DNA of 59,771 nt from an uncultured Bacilli bacterium (GCA_947628565.1 CANRAH010000010.1:1-59771), one strand, 5' to 3'. Positions 5,873-15,357 are shown, counted from the first letter of the stretch. A program made the numbers and translations. Notes: generated from the sequence alone by a model not told the origin.

Positions 5873-7358
5873 ATAAAGTTATATTAGTATTAATTCCTAT
5901 TGGAATACCTAGTAAGTACCAACCAACAATTATAACAAGCCATGTTAATGATAATATAAGTATTGATGGCATTATTTTTTTCATTGTATTTATTATGCTT
6001 CTATTCGAGTCCTTATCATATTTATACATAAATCCTATTGCAACTAATAAATATACATAAATTGGAGAAAATAATTTTCCAACAGAATCTGCTGCCATAA
6101 ATAAAGTTTGAGTAAATGACTGGCTTATATTTGCTCTCATAAGCAAAGGTACAAATATAGGAGCAATTAAATTCCATTTTTGAATAGTTGATGGAATAAA
6201 TATTGATATTATAACAATTGATATAAAAGCAAGTAAAATTAGGATAACACCAGATATATTGCTAGAACCTATAAAGTCAATTATGTTTGTAGTTATAATT
6301 GTTGAAAAATTTGTCCAATCTATTATTTCATATAATATTGAGGAAAAGAACAATAGTACAAACACGTATCCTGTACCTTCGAATGACTTAGTAAGTGCTT
6401 TACTATAATCATTACTATTTTTGATATTTCTTGATACCGTTCCATATATGAACCCACATACCATAAGTATAGCTATAATCAAAAACAACAATCCTTGACT
6501 TAATGGTGAATCACTACCAAATAATTTTCCTATATATGTTGCTTCGTTCATATCAAGTAGTATTCCAGATTTTGGCAATCCTGGTATTATTGAATAAATA
6601 ACTACCAATATCATTATTATAAATGCAAATAACGTTACCTTACCTGCCTTTGATGATGTATTTAAATTATCTTTTTCTTCATTTCTTGCATAATGTTTAG
6701 CTAAATGTTCAAGTACAAATGTACCTACTATAGTAAGTATTATTGTTGAAGATATAAGTATGAATAAATTTGATAGCAATTCATAATTATAATTTTCAAC
6801 AATTGCAGACGAGGACAACTCAGTTATGTCACCTAGCATATAAGCTTGATAATTATAAATAAGTCCTGTTCCATAGCCAATTGTTATAGCAATAAACATT
6901 GAAATAATTCCAAGAGAAGAATCCCTTCCTATATATTTATAAAGAATTCCTGCAAGAGGTAATAATAGTGCATAACTATAATCGCCAAATATTGTCGATA
7001 CTATTCCAACAAACATAACAATCATCGTAACATATTTTGGCTTTATCTGCTTAAGAGGACTGAATAAATGTTTCAAAAGTCCACTTGCTTCAAGAATAGA
7101 TACAGCTATTAAAGAAAGTATCACAAGTACCAAAGGTTCTAATGTTTGAAAATTAACCAAAGAATTATTTAATATATATGTAATTCCCGATGTCGTAAAT
7201 AAATTTTTTGCAGTAACTAATGTTGTTTCAAAAGTACCTGCTTCTGTTATGCTTCCACTAATTTTAAATAAGTTAAATAGTAAACTTATAACTGCTACAA
7301 TTACACAAAATAAAATAATTTCAATAACAGGTCCTATTGTTCTTTTTTTCCTTTTCAC
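5871..7358 (-). CDS. AbgT-family transporter
   Basis: A 495-aa integral membrane protein with about 12 hydrophobic spans, starting with GTG at 7358 after AGGAGG. The family's conserved blocks are present: SGLLKHLFSPLKQ, the re-entrant GDYSYALLLPLAGI segment, IPSTIQKWNLIAPIFVPLLM, and SQSFTQTLFMAADSVGKLFSP. The family was first described for uptake of p-aminobenzoyl-glutamate, and later members export antifolate drugs using an ion gradient. The substrate here is unknown. It lies 9 nt after the DUF951 gene, so it is probably the last gene of the parA-parB-mscS-DUF951 operon. Confidence 0.85.
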   Translation of the reverse strand: MKRKKRTIGPVIEIILFCVIVAVISLLFNLFKISGSITEAGTFETTLVTAKNLFTTSGITYILNNSLVNFQTLEPLVLVILSLIAVSILEASGLLKHLFSPLKQIKPKYVTMIVMFVGIVSTIFGDYSYALLLPLAGILYKYIGRDSSLGIISMFIAITIGYGTGLIYNYQAYMLGDITELSSSAIVENYNYELLSNLFILISSTIILTIVGTFVLEHLAKHYARNEEKDNLNTSSKAGKVTLFAFIIMILVVIYSIIPGLPKSGILLDMNEATYIGKLFGSDSPLSQGLLFLIIAILMVCGFIYGTVSRNIKNSNDYSKALTKSFEGTGYVFVLLFFSSILYEIIDWTNFSTIITTNIIDFIGSSNISGVILILLAFISIVIISIFIPSTIQKWNLIAPIFVPLLMRANISQSFTQTLFMAADSVGKLFSPIYVYLLVAIGFMYKYDKDSNRSIINTMKKIMPSILILSLTWLVIIVGWYLLGIPIGINTNITL

Positions 7359-7367
7359 TTTGACCTC

Positions 7368-7553
7368 CTAATATTTCTCTACTTTTTTTAATTTTTTATT
7401 AAAGTCTAATCTATCCAACATAATAGATCTATTACACTTCAAACATTTAATTTTAATATCTGCACCAATTCTTGTAATTTCCCATTCGTTTGTTCCACAA
7501 GGATGGTTTTTTTTCATAATCACAATACTTCCTAGCTTATATTCTTTATCCAT
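7368..7553 (-). CDS. DUF951 family protein
   Basis: A 61-aa protein with the DUF951 pattern: GSIVIMKKNHPCGTNEWEI followed by GADIKIKCLKCNRSIML. One cysteine in HPCG and two in CLKC suggest a small metal-binding, rubredoxin-like fold. In Bacillus the homologue (yyzM) also follows the small mechanosensitive channel gene upstream of ychF. It overlaps mscS by 8 nt, which implies coupled translation. Function unknown. Confidence 0.88.
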   Translation of the reverse strand: MDKEYKLGSIVIMKKNHPCGTNEWEITRIGADIKIKCLKCNRSIMLDRLDFNKKLKKVEKY

Positions 7554-8328
7554 TATGTACCACCACCTGATTATATGGTATCGTTATATTATTTTCATTA
7601 AATGTTAATACTATCTCTTTTCTTATATTACGTCCTAAAGCAAACTGTTCAGAATAATTAGATAGGGCTACTATCCTAAATTTAATAGAACTAGAAGCCA
7701 ATTGTTCTATGCCTAAGCAAGAAATATCATTTAATTTATAATCACTTTTTAGTTTAATACATAAATCATCTAATATTTCTTTAACCTTTTTAATATCAGA
7801 GTCATAAGACACATCTATATCTACAATTAAATTAGTACTTCCCTTACTATAATTTATAATTTCAGTTATATTTCTATTATAAATTATTTTAACTTCACCT
7901 GTATAAGCTTTTATTTTAGTAGTTCTTAAGTTTGAAGGCAAAACTTCTCCTTTAAAATCATTTATGCAGACATAATCTCCAACTAAATATTCACCCTCAA
8001 ATATTATAGAAATTCCTACTATAAAATCTTTAAGTAAATCTTGTAAAGCTAGACCAATAACAATCCCAACAACACCAAGTGATGCTACTAAAGATTTAGT
8101 ATCAATTCCATAAGTTTCTAAGACTATAAGTATTCCTAACAAAACAATAGAAAATTTTACTATATTATTTATTAAATTAGCTATTGTTCTTTTTTTAGCA
8201 AGATTCGTTTTAGCGTTTTTTAAATTAAATATTCTATATATAATTTTTTTAGAAATAACGCATAAAAACATGCAAATTACTATAACAACTATAGGTACTA
8301 TAAATTCTTTTTTTAATATTTTTTCCAT
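7546..8328 (-). CDS. mscS: Small-conductance mechanosensitive channel, MscS family
   Basis: A 260-aa protein. Three N-terminal membrane helices (residues 9-28, 50-72, 80-100) end in the pore-lining TM3 SLGVVGIVIGLALQDLLKDF. A beta domain follows (GEYLVGDYV, then GEVLPSNLRTTKIKAYTGE, which resembles the MscS loop), and an alpha/beta C-terminal domain. It opens under membrane tension to release solutes after osmotic downshock. The parB stop overlaps its ribosome binding site (1 nt between genes), and it overlaps DUF951 by 8 nt, so it belongs to the parAB operon, as in B. subtilis. Confidence 0.93.
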   Translation of the reverse strand: MEKILKKEFIVPIVVIVICMFLCVISKKIIYRIFNLKNAKTNLAKKRTIANLINNIVKFSIVLLGILIVLETYGIDTKSLVASLGVVGIVIGLALQDLLKDFIVGISIIFEGEYLVGDYVCINDFKGEVLPSNLRTTKIKAYTGEVKIIYNRNITEIINYSKGSTNLIVDIDVSYDSDIKKVKEILDDLCIKLKSDYKLNDISCLGIEQLASSSIKFRIVALSNYSEQFALGRNIRKEIVLTFNENNITIPYNQVVVHNG

Positions 8329-8329
8329 T

Positions 8330-9202
8330 TTACTCCTTAATATTTAATACCTCAAGAATTCTGTTTAAATCAGCTACATTCGTAAATGGTATTATTATTT
8401 TTTTATCTTTTATTCTAACTTTTGTATCTAATCTATCCCTCATTAATTCTTCTACATATTTATATTCGCTATCAGTTTTAACATGTCTTGTTATTTTTAC
8501 TTTTTTCGTTTCAGTTAAAGCTTCATCTTCCAAATCTCTTACAGGAAGCTTTTTATCTACTATTTCATGCGCTAACTCAACAATTTTTTCATTATCTTCA
8601 AGTTTACTTAATACACGAGCATGTCCCATACTAAGCTTTCCTGATGCCACCATATTCTGAACTTCATTTGGTAAACGAAGCAAACCTAACATATTAGTTA
8701 TATGACTTCTACTTTTTCCAATTTTTTTAGATAAATCCTCTTGTGTTAAAGATAATTTATCTATCATAGATTTATATGCAACTGCTTCCTCTATTGCATT
8801 TAAATTTTCTCTTTGCAAATTTTCAAGTAATGCAATTTCCATCATCTGTTCATCATTTAAATTACGAACTATTGCAGGAATCTTAGTAAGTCCAGCAAGA
8901 CGAGATGCCCTTACTCTTCTTTCTCCAGCTATTATTTCATAACCTTTAATACTCTTTTTTACTATTATAGGTTGAAACACACCATGTTCTTTTATAGATT
9001 CTTTCAAATCTTGTAATGCCTCATCATTAAAGACTCTCCTTGGTTGATAAGGGTTAGCTCTAAGCTCATCCAAATTTACCTCGATTATTTCCTCATTTGT
9101 AGCAGTTTCATAAACTGTTTTTTCAAATGTATCTAAATCTAAATTTTCTGAATTAAATAATTGTTCTAAGCCCATCCCAAGCGCTCTTTTTTTAATTTCC
9201 AT
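8330..9202 (-). CDS. parB: Chromosome-partitioning protein ParB (Spo0J)
   Basis: A 290-aa protein. The start is placed at the ATG at 9202, 8 nt after AGGTGA. An upstream TTG at 9211 is too close to that site. An N-terminal ParA-activating tail (GMGLEQLF) precedes the CTP-binding ParB/Srx fold (NPYQPRRVF, GERRVRASRLAG, ENLQRENL) and the helix-turn-helix GKSRSHITNMLGLLRLP. A C-terminal dimer domain ends the protein. In Caulobacter numbering the specificity positions are R173 and G201, as in parS-reading ParB proteins. Six parS sites lie at 37.8-38.2 kb. It overlaps parA by 11 nt. Confidence 0.95.
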   Translation of the reverse strand: MEIKKRALGMGLEQLFNSENLDLDTFEKTVYETATNEEIIEVNLDELRANPYQPRRVFNDEALQDLKESIKEHGVFQPIIVKKSIKGYEIIAGERRVRASRLAGLTKIPAIVRNLNDEQMMEIALLENLQRENLNAIEEAVAYKSMIDKLSLTQEDLSKKIGKSRSHITNMLGLLRLPNEVQNMVASGKLSMGHARVLSKLEDNEKIVELAHEIVDKKLPVRDLEDEALTETKKVKITRHVKTDSEYKYVEELMRDRLDTKVRIKDKKIIIPFTNVADLNRILEVLNIKE

Positions 9203-9977
9203 TTCTTTCAATCACCTCTTTGGCTAAATTAATGTATGCCTCTGTTCCTCTACTTCTAGGATCGTATGCATGTATTGGTTTGCCATGGCTTGGAGCCTCA
9301 GATAATCTTACAAGTCTAGGAATTATAGTATCATACACCTTTTCTTTAAAATAACTTTTAATTTCCTCTACTACTTCTAAACCCAAATTAGTTCTATTAT
9401 CTAACATTGTTAAAAGAACTCCTTCAATATCCAAACTTGGATTTAATTTTTTCTGCGCAAACATAATTGAATTTAATAATTGCATTATTCCTTCCAATGC
9501 GAAAAATTCACATTGAACAGGAATTATTACAGAATCAGAAGCCGCTAAAGCATTTGTTGTAATTAAACCTAATGATGGTGGGCAATCTAAAATAATATAG
9601 TCAAATACATCCTTGATTTGCCCCAAATATTTTTTTAATTGCATTTGAGGCACAAATCCTGGAGTTTCTCTTGCTATTTCCATTAATTCAATATCAATAC
9701 CAGCTAAATTTATAGAAGCAGGGATTAAATATAAATTTTTAAATTTTGTCTTTGCTACTACACTTTTGGCATCTACTTTATCAGTTAAAAGCTCATATAA
9801 ACTGCTTTTTAGTTCACTTTTACTAACCCCTACACCAGTAGTACTATTTCCTTGAGGATCCATATCTACTAAAAGTGTTTTTTTACCTAAAAGTCCTAGG
9901 GAAGCTGCTAGATTTATACTTGAGGTTGTTTTTCCAACCCCGCCTTTTTGATTAACAAATGATATTATCTTTCCCAT
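9192..9977 (-). CDS. parA: Chromosome-partitioning ATPase ParA (Soj)
   Basis: A 261-aa protein from the ATG at 9977, which follows AAGGTGA. It has the deviant Walker A KGGVGKTTSSINLAASLG with the signature lysine, Walker A' VDMDPQGNSTTG, and Walker B IILDCPPSLGLIT. It binds DNA non-specifically as an ATP dimer and works with ParB in origin segregation and control of DnaA. No membrane segment or N-terminal extension is present, so it is the short chromosomal Soj type. It is the first gene of the parA-parB-mscS-DUF951-transporter operon. Confidence 0.96.
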   Translation of the reverse strand: MGKIISFVNQKGGVGKTTSSINLAASLGLLGKKTLLVDMDPQGNSTTGVGVSKSELKSSLYELLTDKVDAKSVVAKTKFKNLYLIPASINLAGIDIELMEIARETPGFVPQMQLKKYLGQIKDVFDYIILDCPPSLGLITTNALAASDSVIIPVQCEFFALEGIMQLLNSIMFAQKKLNPSLDIEGVLLTMLDNRTNLGLEVVEEIKSYFKEKVYDTIIPRLVRLSEAPSHGKPIHAYDPRSRGTEAYINLAKEVIERNGN

Positions 9978-10183
9978 TTTTTCACCTTTTTTCATTTTTC
10001 TTTTATATATAATTAGTTTAACATATTTTTAAGAATAAATCTATCTTTTAGAATAATTTTGCATCTTATAAAAATATAAAATATTTATTTTACTTTATAA
10101 ATAAACCTAATATTATTTTGTAAATAAATTTTATTATTTGTTTTATTTAAATTTATATAGATTATATGCTATTAACATTAAAT

Positions 10184-10212
10184 AAAATAACAGTTCTAAT
10201 TTCTGTTATTTT
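10184..10212 (-). terminator. Terminator of the rsmA-whiA end
   Basis: AAAATAACAG (10184-10193) and CTGTTATTTT (10203-10212) make a 10-bp stem spanning the whiA stop, with a T-rich tail on the minus strand. Confidence 0.65.
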
Positions 10213-11122
10213 TATTATCATTTCTTATTTTATTTGCCATTTCTTTTATTTTAGTAAATCTATGATGTAATCCAGATTTAGTTATAGGGGTATCAGTTTC
10301 TAGACTTATAATTTCACTTAATTCATGTAATGATGCTTCTTTATATTTCATTCTATATATAGCAACTATTTTAGTTTTATCATCAAGTAAATCAAGGCCC
10401 CCTATGCTATCTATCAATTCTATATCCTTAACCTGATTTGTTGCCGTCTCAATTACTTTATCTATATTTGCTTGTTCACAATTATTAAGCCTATTTGTCA
10501 TGTTTTTGTGATCCCTATATATTCTTATATCCTCATAATATAAAAGTGCTTGTATGGCATTTATCATTCTTAAAAAATCTCCAATTTTTTCTGCTTCTTT
10601 GACATATACCATATATTTACTATCTTTTTTTATTACTTTGCTGTTAAGTTCATACAAATTTAGTTTATCCTTTATAAAATTTGCATATTCTAAATTTGAT
10701 AGAGTAAATTGTAAATGGTATCTTGATTTTTTGGGATCATTTATACTACCACAAGATATAAACACTCCTCTTAAATAAATTCTTGTTAATACGTCATCAT
10801 CACATATATAACTTGGTGGTATATTTGTTTTAATTCCTAAATCATCTATAATTTCATTTACTTTAGAATTTACCTCAAGTATATAAATATAATTTTTACT
10901 ATAATTATATCCACGCCTTACTGTAATTTTTGAACTTACATTATATAAACTTTTTATAAGATTAAATATATGCCTTGCTACAGATGCATTTTCTGTAGAT
11001 ATTTTAATACTTTTGTCTATTACAGCACTTGTTTTAAGTATTGCTGAAAGAAGGGATATTGCTTCTATTTTCTCTAGTTCTAATTTACTTAATTCATTTT
11101 TTACTATCCCTGTAAAAGACAT
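10196..11122 (-). CDS. whiA: DNA-binding protein WhiA
   Basis: A 308-aa protein, the usual length. The N-terminal two-thirds (residues 1-200) form the degenerate LAGLIDADG endonuclease-like fold (SFTGIVKNELSKLE, then YLRGVFISCGSINDPKKSRYHLQF). The C-terminal domain is a sigma region 4-like helix-turn-helix (LHELSEIISLETDTPITKSGLHHRF). WhiA regulates division and sporulation in actinobacteria and influences division and chromosome segregation in Bacillus. Its usual partners yvcK and rapZ are not adjacent. It follows rsmA by 10 nt and is probably co-transcribed with it. Confidence 0.93.
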   Translation of the reverse strand: MSFTGIVKNELSKLELEKIEAISLLSAILKTSAVIDKSIKISTENASVARHIFNLIKSLYNVSSKITVRRGYNYSKNYIYILEVNSKVNEIIDDLGIKTNIPPSYICDDDVLTRIYLRGVFISCGSINDPKKSRYHLQFTLSNLEYANFIKDKLNLYELNSKVIKKDSKYMVYVKEAEKIGDFLRMINAIQALLYYEDIRIYRDHKNMTNRLNNCEQANIDKVIETATNQVKDIELIDSIGGLDLLDDKTKIVAIYRMKYKEASLHELSEIISLETDTPITKSGLHHRFTKIKEMANKIRNDNKNNRN

Positions 11123-11132
11123 ATTATCACCT

Positions 11133-11951
11133 CTAGTTTAAATTGTTTGCTATATCTATAAATACATCTATAGATAGTTGCTCAGCCCTTGATGTTAAAT
11201 CTAAATTATATTTTTTAAGAATACTTTCTATTTTATTTAAATCATAATTTTTTAAATTATTTTTTAAATTTTTTCTTTTTTGATTAAATGAATCCTTAAC
11301 TAAATCAAAGAATATTTTAGAATCTTTAAGTTTAACTCTATCCTTTTTATCAAACTCTACAACGATACTATCAACATTTGGCTTTGGTATAAATACATTT
11401 TTTGATACATCTAATATCTTTTTTACATCAAAATAATAATTTAAATATACAGATAATGAATTATACTCTTTAGTATTAGGTTTTGCTTTAAATCTATTCC
11501 CAACTTCCTTTTGAACCATTACTACCATCTTATCAACATCTATTTCATCTTTTATTATTTTCATTATTATTGGAGTAGTTATATAATATGGAAGATTTGC
11601 AATTACATATAACTTTTTATATTCATATTTTTTTATATCATTTGAAATATCTGCATTAAGAAAATCTTTATAAATTATCTCTACATTGTCACAATCGCTT
11701 AAATTTTCATCTAATATTAATTTTAATGATTCATCTATTTCATACGCTATAACATTTTTAGCATAAGTTGCAAGCATATGTGTTAAAGCTCCCGCACCTG
11801 GACCTATTTCAATTACTAACGTATCTTTTGATATAAGTGATTTTTCAACAATATTTTTTATTATATTTTCATCTGTTATAAAATTTTGACCATATTTCTT
11901 TTTAAAATTAAATTTACTCAAAAGTTTCTTCGATTTATTATTATAATTCAT
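11133..11951 (-). CDS. rsmA: 16S rRNA adenine dimethyltransferase RsmA (KsgA)
   Basis: A 272-aa protein with the SAM-binding loop VIEIGPGAGALTHMLA (residues about 48-63), the catalytic NLPYYITTPI motif, and a C-terminal helical domain. It dimethylates A1518 and A1519 of 16S rRNA, a late ribosome assembly check. The order metG-tatD-yabE-like-rsmA is the B. subtilis order, but the ribonuclease M5 gene rnmV, normally just upstream of rsmA, is missing here. The start follows AGGAGG. Confidence 0.96.
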   Translation of the reverse strand: MNYNNKSKKLLSKFNFKKKYGQNFITDENIIKNIVEKSLISKDTLVIEIGPGAGALTHMLATYAKNVIAYEIDESLKLILDENLSDCDNVEIIYKDFLNADISNDIKKYEYKKLYVIANLPYYITTPIIMKIIKDEIDVDKMVVMVQKEVGNRFKAKPNTKEYNSLSVYLNYYFDVKKILDVSKNVFIPKPNVDSIVVEFDKKDRVKLKDSKIFFDLVKDSFNQKRKNLKNNLKNYDLNKIESILKKYNLDLTSRAEQLSIDVFIDIANNLN

Positions 11952-11975
11952 AAATCCTCCTACTTAAAATGGGGT

Positions 11976-12665
11976 TTAAAACCCCCATCTTTGTACACTA
12001 AAATTAGTATTTAAACTAGTTGCATGACCTGTCAAAGCTTCCTTTTGAGAGGAAAATGCCAAGTCAATCCAAACTACTCCTTCATTCCATGCTTTTCTCA
12101 TAGTAGAGCCTGTATCTAAAACAATTCCATAAAATTCATCTAATATACCATTATCAACTTTAATAACAGTTCCGCAAGGAAATTCGCTATTATCAGCTGC
12201 AAGAATTCTTAAAGGGCCATAAGTACTATCATTATAATATATACCATCGTATATTAAACTATGTTTAGTACCTTCCTTTGTTTTACAAGATACATTTCCA
12301 ACAGAGCTACATCCAGGGCAATCAGGACCATAACCTGTAAGTCTTCCTTTGTATTCACCAGCTTTTCCTGATCCCACTTTTACAACTTCATTTTTTGAAT
12401 CACTTATATGCACATAAGTAAGCCCATCATATGTATAATCAAGACCATTTTCACCTTCAACTAAAACAACTTTATCTGCTGTTGCGGGAATATTTTCATC
12501 GTACACATATTCTGTATCATATGGTTTTACTTCATTAATTATAGTTCCAGTTTTATCTTTATTAGGATTTTTTAATGTGATTCCTGTATTATTCATTGTA
12601 TAACCTATTATAACTATAATTGCCAAAACAGATATGAACAATGAAATTTTAATTTTTGTGCTCAC
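11976..12665 (-). CDS. Secreted/anchored G5- and 3D-domain protein (YabE-like)
   Basis: A 229-aa protein starting with GTG at 12665, 4 nt after AGAGGTGA. One N-terminal membrane segment (residues 6-26, ISLFISVLAIIVIIGYTM) is followed by an extracellular part. This contains a short G5-like region (PATADKVVLVEGENGLDYTY), a cysteine cluster CPGCSSVGNVSC, and a C-terminal 3D domain (VLDTGSTMRKAWNEGVVWID) with conserved aspartates. 3D domains are the lytic-transglycosylase-like fold of RpfB/YabE/YocH proteins acting on peptidoglycan. Position between tatD and rsmA matches yabE of Bacillus. Confidence 0.82.
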   Translation of the reverse strand: MSTKIKISLFISVLAIIVIIGYTMNNTGITLKNPNKDKTGTIINEVKPYDTEYVYDENIPATADKVVLVEGENGLDYTYDGLTYVHISDSKNEVVKVGSGKAGEYKGRLTGYGPDCPGCSSVGNVSCKTKEGTKHSLIYDGIYYNDSTYGPLRILAADNSEFPCGTVIKVDNGILDEFYGIVLDTGSTMRKAWNEGVVWIDLAFSSQKEALTGHATSLNTNFSVQRWGF

Positions 12666-12702
12666 TTTATCACCTCTATAATCCAATTAAATTATACCAA
12701 AT

Positions 12703-13449
12703 TTAAAGTTTTAAGTCAAATAATTCGCATGCGTTTTCAAATGTTTGCTTTATTACAATATCTATATCGATGTTTTTAAGTTCAGATATTTTTTTAGCAA
12801 CTAAGTATACGTTACTTGGATTATTTCTTTGGCCTCTTAAAGGTTCTGGAGCAAGATATGGGCTATCAGTTTCAATAAGTATATCATTTAAGGATATATT
12901 TCTGACTATATCTTTTAATTTTTCAGAATTTTTAAATGTTAATACTCCACCTATTCCTATCTTATAGCCTAACTTAATAAATTTCTTTGCCATATCTAAG
13001 CTTGATGAAAAACAATGAATGCTACCCTTTATATTATATTCCTTTAATATATCATAGGTATCTTTTATAGCATCCCTTGAATGTATTACAACTGGCATAT
13101 TATATTTTTTTGCAATATCAAGTTGCTTTTTAAAAACTTCTTTTTGATATTCAACATTATCCTTTGTATAGTGATAATCAAGGCCTATCTCACCAATCCC
13201 AACTATTTTAGGATTATTTAAATTATCTATTATATTTTTAAAACTTTCTAAAGTTATGTCATTTAAATTTTCTGGATGTATTCCAAGAGTACCATAAACA
13301 TTATCATATTTATTAACAATATCTATAACCTCATTATTTGTCTTGTCATCACAACCACTTGCTATCATTAATCCATCCATATTTTTAATTACAGCATCAA
13401 GTGATTCATAATCACTATAACTTAAATGACAATGTGTATCTATAAGCAT
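12703..13449 (-). CDS. tatD: TatD-family metal-dependent deoxyribonuclease
   Basis: A 248-aa TIM-barrel amidohydrolase with all metal sites visible: DTHCHL (residues 4-9), IGEIGLDYH, PVVIHSRDA, GSIHCFS and ETDSPYLAPEP. Family members are 3'-5' exonucleases or DNases for damaged DNA. The gene sits between metG and the YabE-like protein, as in B. subtilis. GGTGATTTAG precedes the ATG. A short membrane-protein gene separates it from metG. Confidence 0.95.
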   Translation of the reverse strand: MLIDTHCHLSYSDYESLDAVIKNMDGLMIASGCDDKTNNEVIDIVNKYDNVYGTLGIHPENLNDITLESFKNIIDNLNNPKIVGIGEIGLDYHYTKDNVEYQKEVFKKQLDIAKKYNMPVVIHSRDAIKDTYDILKEYNIKGSIHCFSSSLDMAKKFIKLGYKIGIGGVLTFKNSEKLKDIVRNISLNDILIETDSPYLAPEPLRGQRNNPSNVYLVAKKISELKNIDIDIVIKQTFENACELFDLKL

Positions 13450-13461
13450 CTAAATCACCAA

Positions 13462-13491
13462 AAAAATTATACCATATAAAGTATAATTTTT
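13462..13491 (-). terminator. Terminator after the 56-aa membrane protein
   Basis: AAAAATTATAC (13462-13472) and GTATAATTTTT (13481-13491) make an 11-bp stem directly after the stop codon, ending in a T-rich tail on the minus strand. Confidence 0.7.
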
Positions 13492-13662
13492 CTATTCTAT
13501 TTTATCCAATAATTTTACTATAATAATGACTGAATAAAGAATAATTAAGTATATTAATTCTAATATATTTCTACTAACCATAAAACTTCCTACAAATAAA
13601 TAGGTTACAAATATTACTGCTGTAATCCATAAATATTTTGAAATGCTTTTATCTTTTGTCAT
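13492..13662 (-). CDS. Small two-helix membrane protein, unknown
   Basis: A 56-aa protein from the ATG at 13662, preceded by AAAGGGGAAAAT. Two hydrophobic helices are seen (residues about 8-27, LWITAVIFVTYLFVGSFMV, and about 32-51, LIYLIILYSVIIIVKLL) with charged ends. An extended -10 box (TGATATAGT) lies about 50 nt upstream, and a clean terminator follows, so it appears to be its own transcription unit between metG and tatD. No family recognised. Confidence 0.6.
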   Translation of the reverse strand: MTKDKSISKYLWITAVIFVTYLFVGSFMVSRNILELIYLIILYSVIIIVKLLDKIE

Positions 13663-13794
13663 ATTTTCCCCTTTCATTAATTTATCTTTATGGTTGTATG
13701 AGCAACATTAAAACTATATCACAAATGAATATTTAAATAAACATATTTTTTAAAGAAAGAATCGACAAAATACTACTATTTACGTTAAACTTTA

Positions 13795-13821
13795 CAAAAA
13801 AGAAGAATTAATCATTCTTCT
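13795..13821 (-). terminator. Terminator of the dut-metG operon
   Basis: AGAAGAAT (13801-13808) and ATTCTTCT (13814-13821) around a 5-nt loop containing the metG stop, followed by T6 on the minus strand. Confidence 0.75.
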
Positions 13822-15343
13822 CTAATCTCATAAATAAAGGTTTTGGATCATTTAAAGTAATTCCAACTTTTAAATTTCCAAATGTTTCTATAGATTTTAA
13901 ATCTGTTTGATCTGTATTAAGTTGTTTAAATATTTCGTTTGATGTACGAGGTAAAAATGGACTTAATAAAACAGCTCCAATTCTTATTGATTCAAGTAAA
14001 TTATAAATAACTTTTTTAAGTCTTTCTATATTTCCTTCCTTATATAACGTCCAAGGACAAGTTTCATCTATATATTTATTTGATCTTCTAAATATTTCAA
14101 AAACATTATCTATTGCATCTGAAATTTTAAGTTCATCCATATTTTTTTCAACTTTTTCCTTAGCTGATAATACTGTGTTTATTAGATCATCATCTATCAT
14201 ATCTTTAACATCACTATTTGAAATAACATTATCAAAATATTTTTTATTCATTGATATAGTTCTATTTACTAAATTTCCAAGGATGTTTGCTAAATCCGAA
14301 TTATACCTTTCTTCTAAAAGTTCATAAGTTAAATTGCCATCATTAGCAAATGGAATTTCATGTAATACATAATATCTTACAGCGTCCACTCCATACTTAT
14401 TAACTAAATCATCAGCATATATAGCATTTCCTCTACTCTTTCCTATTTTATCATTGTTACTAAGAAGCCAAGGATGACCAAATATTTGCTTTGGCAATTC
14501 TAGATCTAAGCTCCACAAAAATATTGGCCAGTAAATACTATGAAATCTTACTATATCTTTTCCAATCAAATGAAGATCACATGGCCACCATTTTTTAAAT
14601 TCCTCGTTAGAACCATCTGGATCATATCCTATATTAGTTATATAGTTTGTAAGTGCATCAAGCCATACATAAATAACATGTTTTTTATCAAAAGGAACAG
14701 GTATCCCCCAAGTAAAACTAGTACGTGATACACATAGATCTTGTAATCCCGGTTTAACAAAATTATTAATCATTTCATTTCTTCTTGCCTCAGGCTCTAA
14801 AAAATTTGAATTTTCCTCTAAAAATTTTTCTAACTTTTCTTGATATTTTGAAAGTTTAAAGAAATAAGCTTCTTCACTTGCCATAGATACTTCTCTACCG
14901 CAATCTGGGCATTTTCCATCAACAAGCTGTGACTCAGTTAAAAATGATTCACAAGGAGTACAATATAGTCCTTTATACTTTCCTAAATATATATCTCCTT
15001 TATCATACATTTTTTGAAATATCTTTTGAACTATTTTTTCGTGATGTTCATCCGTAGTTCTTACAAATTTATCATAACTTGTATCCATTATATCCCAAAT
15101 TTTTTTTATCTCGCTAGCAACATCATCAACAAATTGTTTAGGTGTTTTACCACATTCTTTAGCTTTTAATTCTATTTTTTCACCGTGTTCATCTGTTCCA
15201 GTTTGAAAATATACGTCATACCCTTCTAATCTTTTAAATCTAGCTATTGCATCAGCAAGTACTATTTCATAAGTATTTCCTATATGGGGTTTACCTGATG
15301 TATATGCAATAGCAGTTGTTATATAATATTTTTTATTTTCCAT
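13808..15343 (-). CDS. metG: Methionyl-tRNA synthetase
   Basis: A 511-aa class I synthetase. The start is at 15343: GGAG lies 7 nt upstream, while the ATG two codons earlier is only 1 nt from it. It shows the HIGH motif as SGKPHIGNTYE (residues about 14-24), a zinc knuckle CTPC...CPDC (about 125-146), and KMSKS as KIGKSRGN. It lacks the C-terminal tRNA-binding domain present in the 664-aa B. subtilis enzyme. It charges tRNA-Met for initiation and elongation. It is the second gene after dut (14 nt) in an operon controlled by a methionine T-box. Confidence 0.96.
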   Translation of the reverse strand: MENKKYYITTAIAYTSGKPHIGNTYEIVLADAIARFKRLEGYDVYFQTGTDEHGEKIELKAKECGKTPKQFVDDVASEIKKIWDIMDTSYDKFVRTTDEHHEKIVQKIFQKMYDKGDIYLGKYKGLYCTPCESFLTESQLVDGKCPDCGREVSMASEEAYFFKLSKYQEKLEKFLEENSNFLEPEARRNEMINNFVKPGLQDLCVSRTSFTWGIPVPFDKKHVIYVWLDALTNYITNIGYDPDGSNEEFKKWWPCDLHLIGKDIVRFHSIYWPIFLWSLDLELPKQIFGHPWLLSNNDKIGKSRGNAIYADDLVNKYGVDAVRYYVLHEIPFANDGNLTYELLEERYNSDLANILGNLVNRTISMNKKYFDNVISNSDVKDMIDDDLINTVLSAKEKVEKNMDELKISDAIDNVFEIFRRSNKYIDETCPWTLYKEGNIERLKKVIYNLLESIRIGAVLLSPFLPRTSNEIFKQLNTDQTDLKSIETFGNLKVGITLNDPKPLFMRLEKND

Positions 15344-15357
15344 ATTCATTCTCCTTT

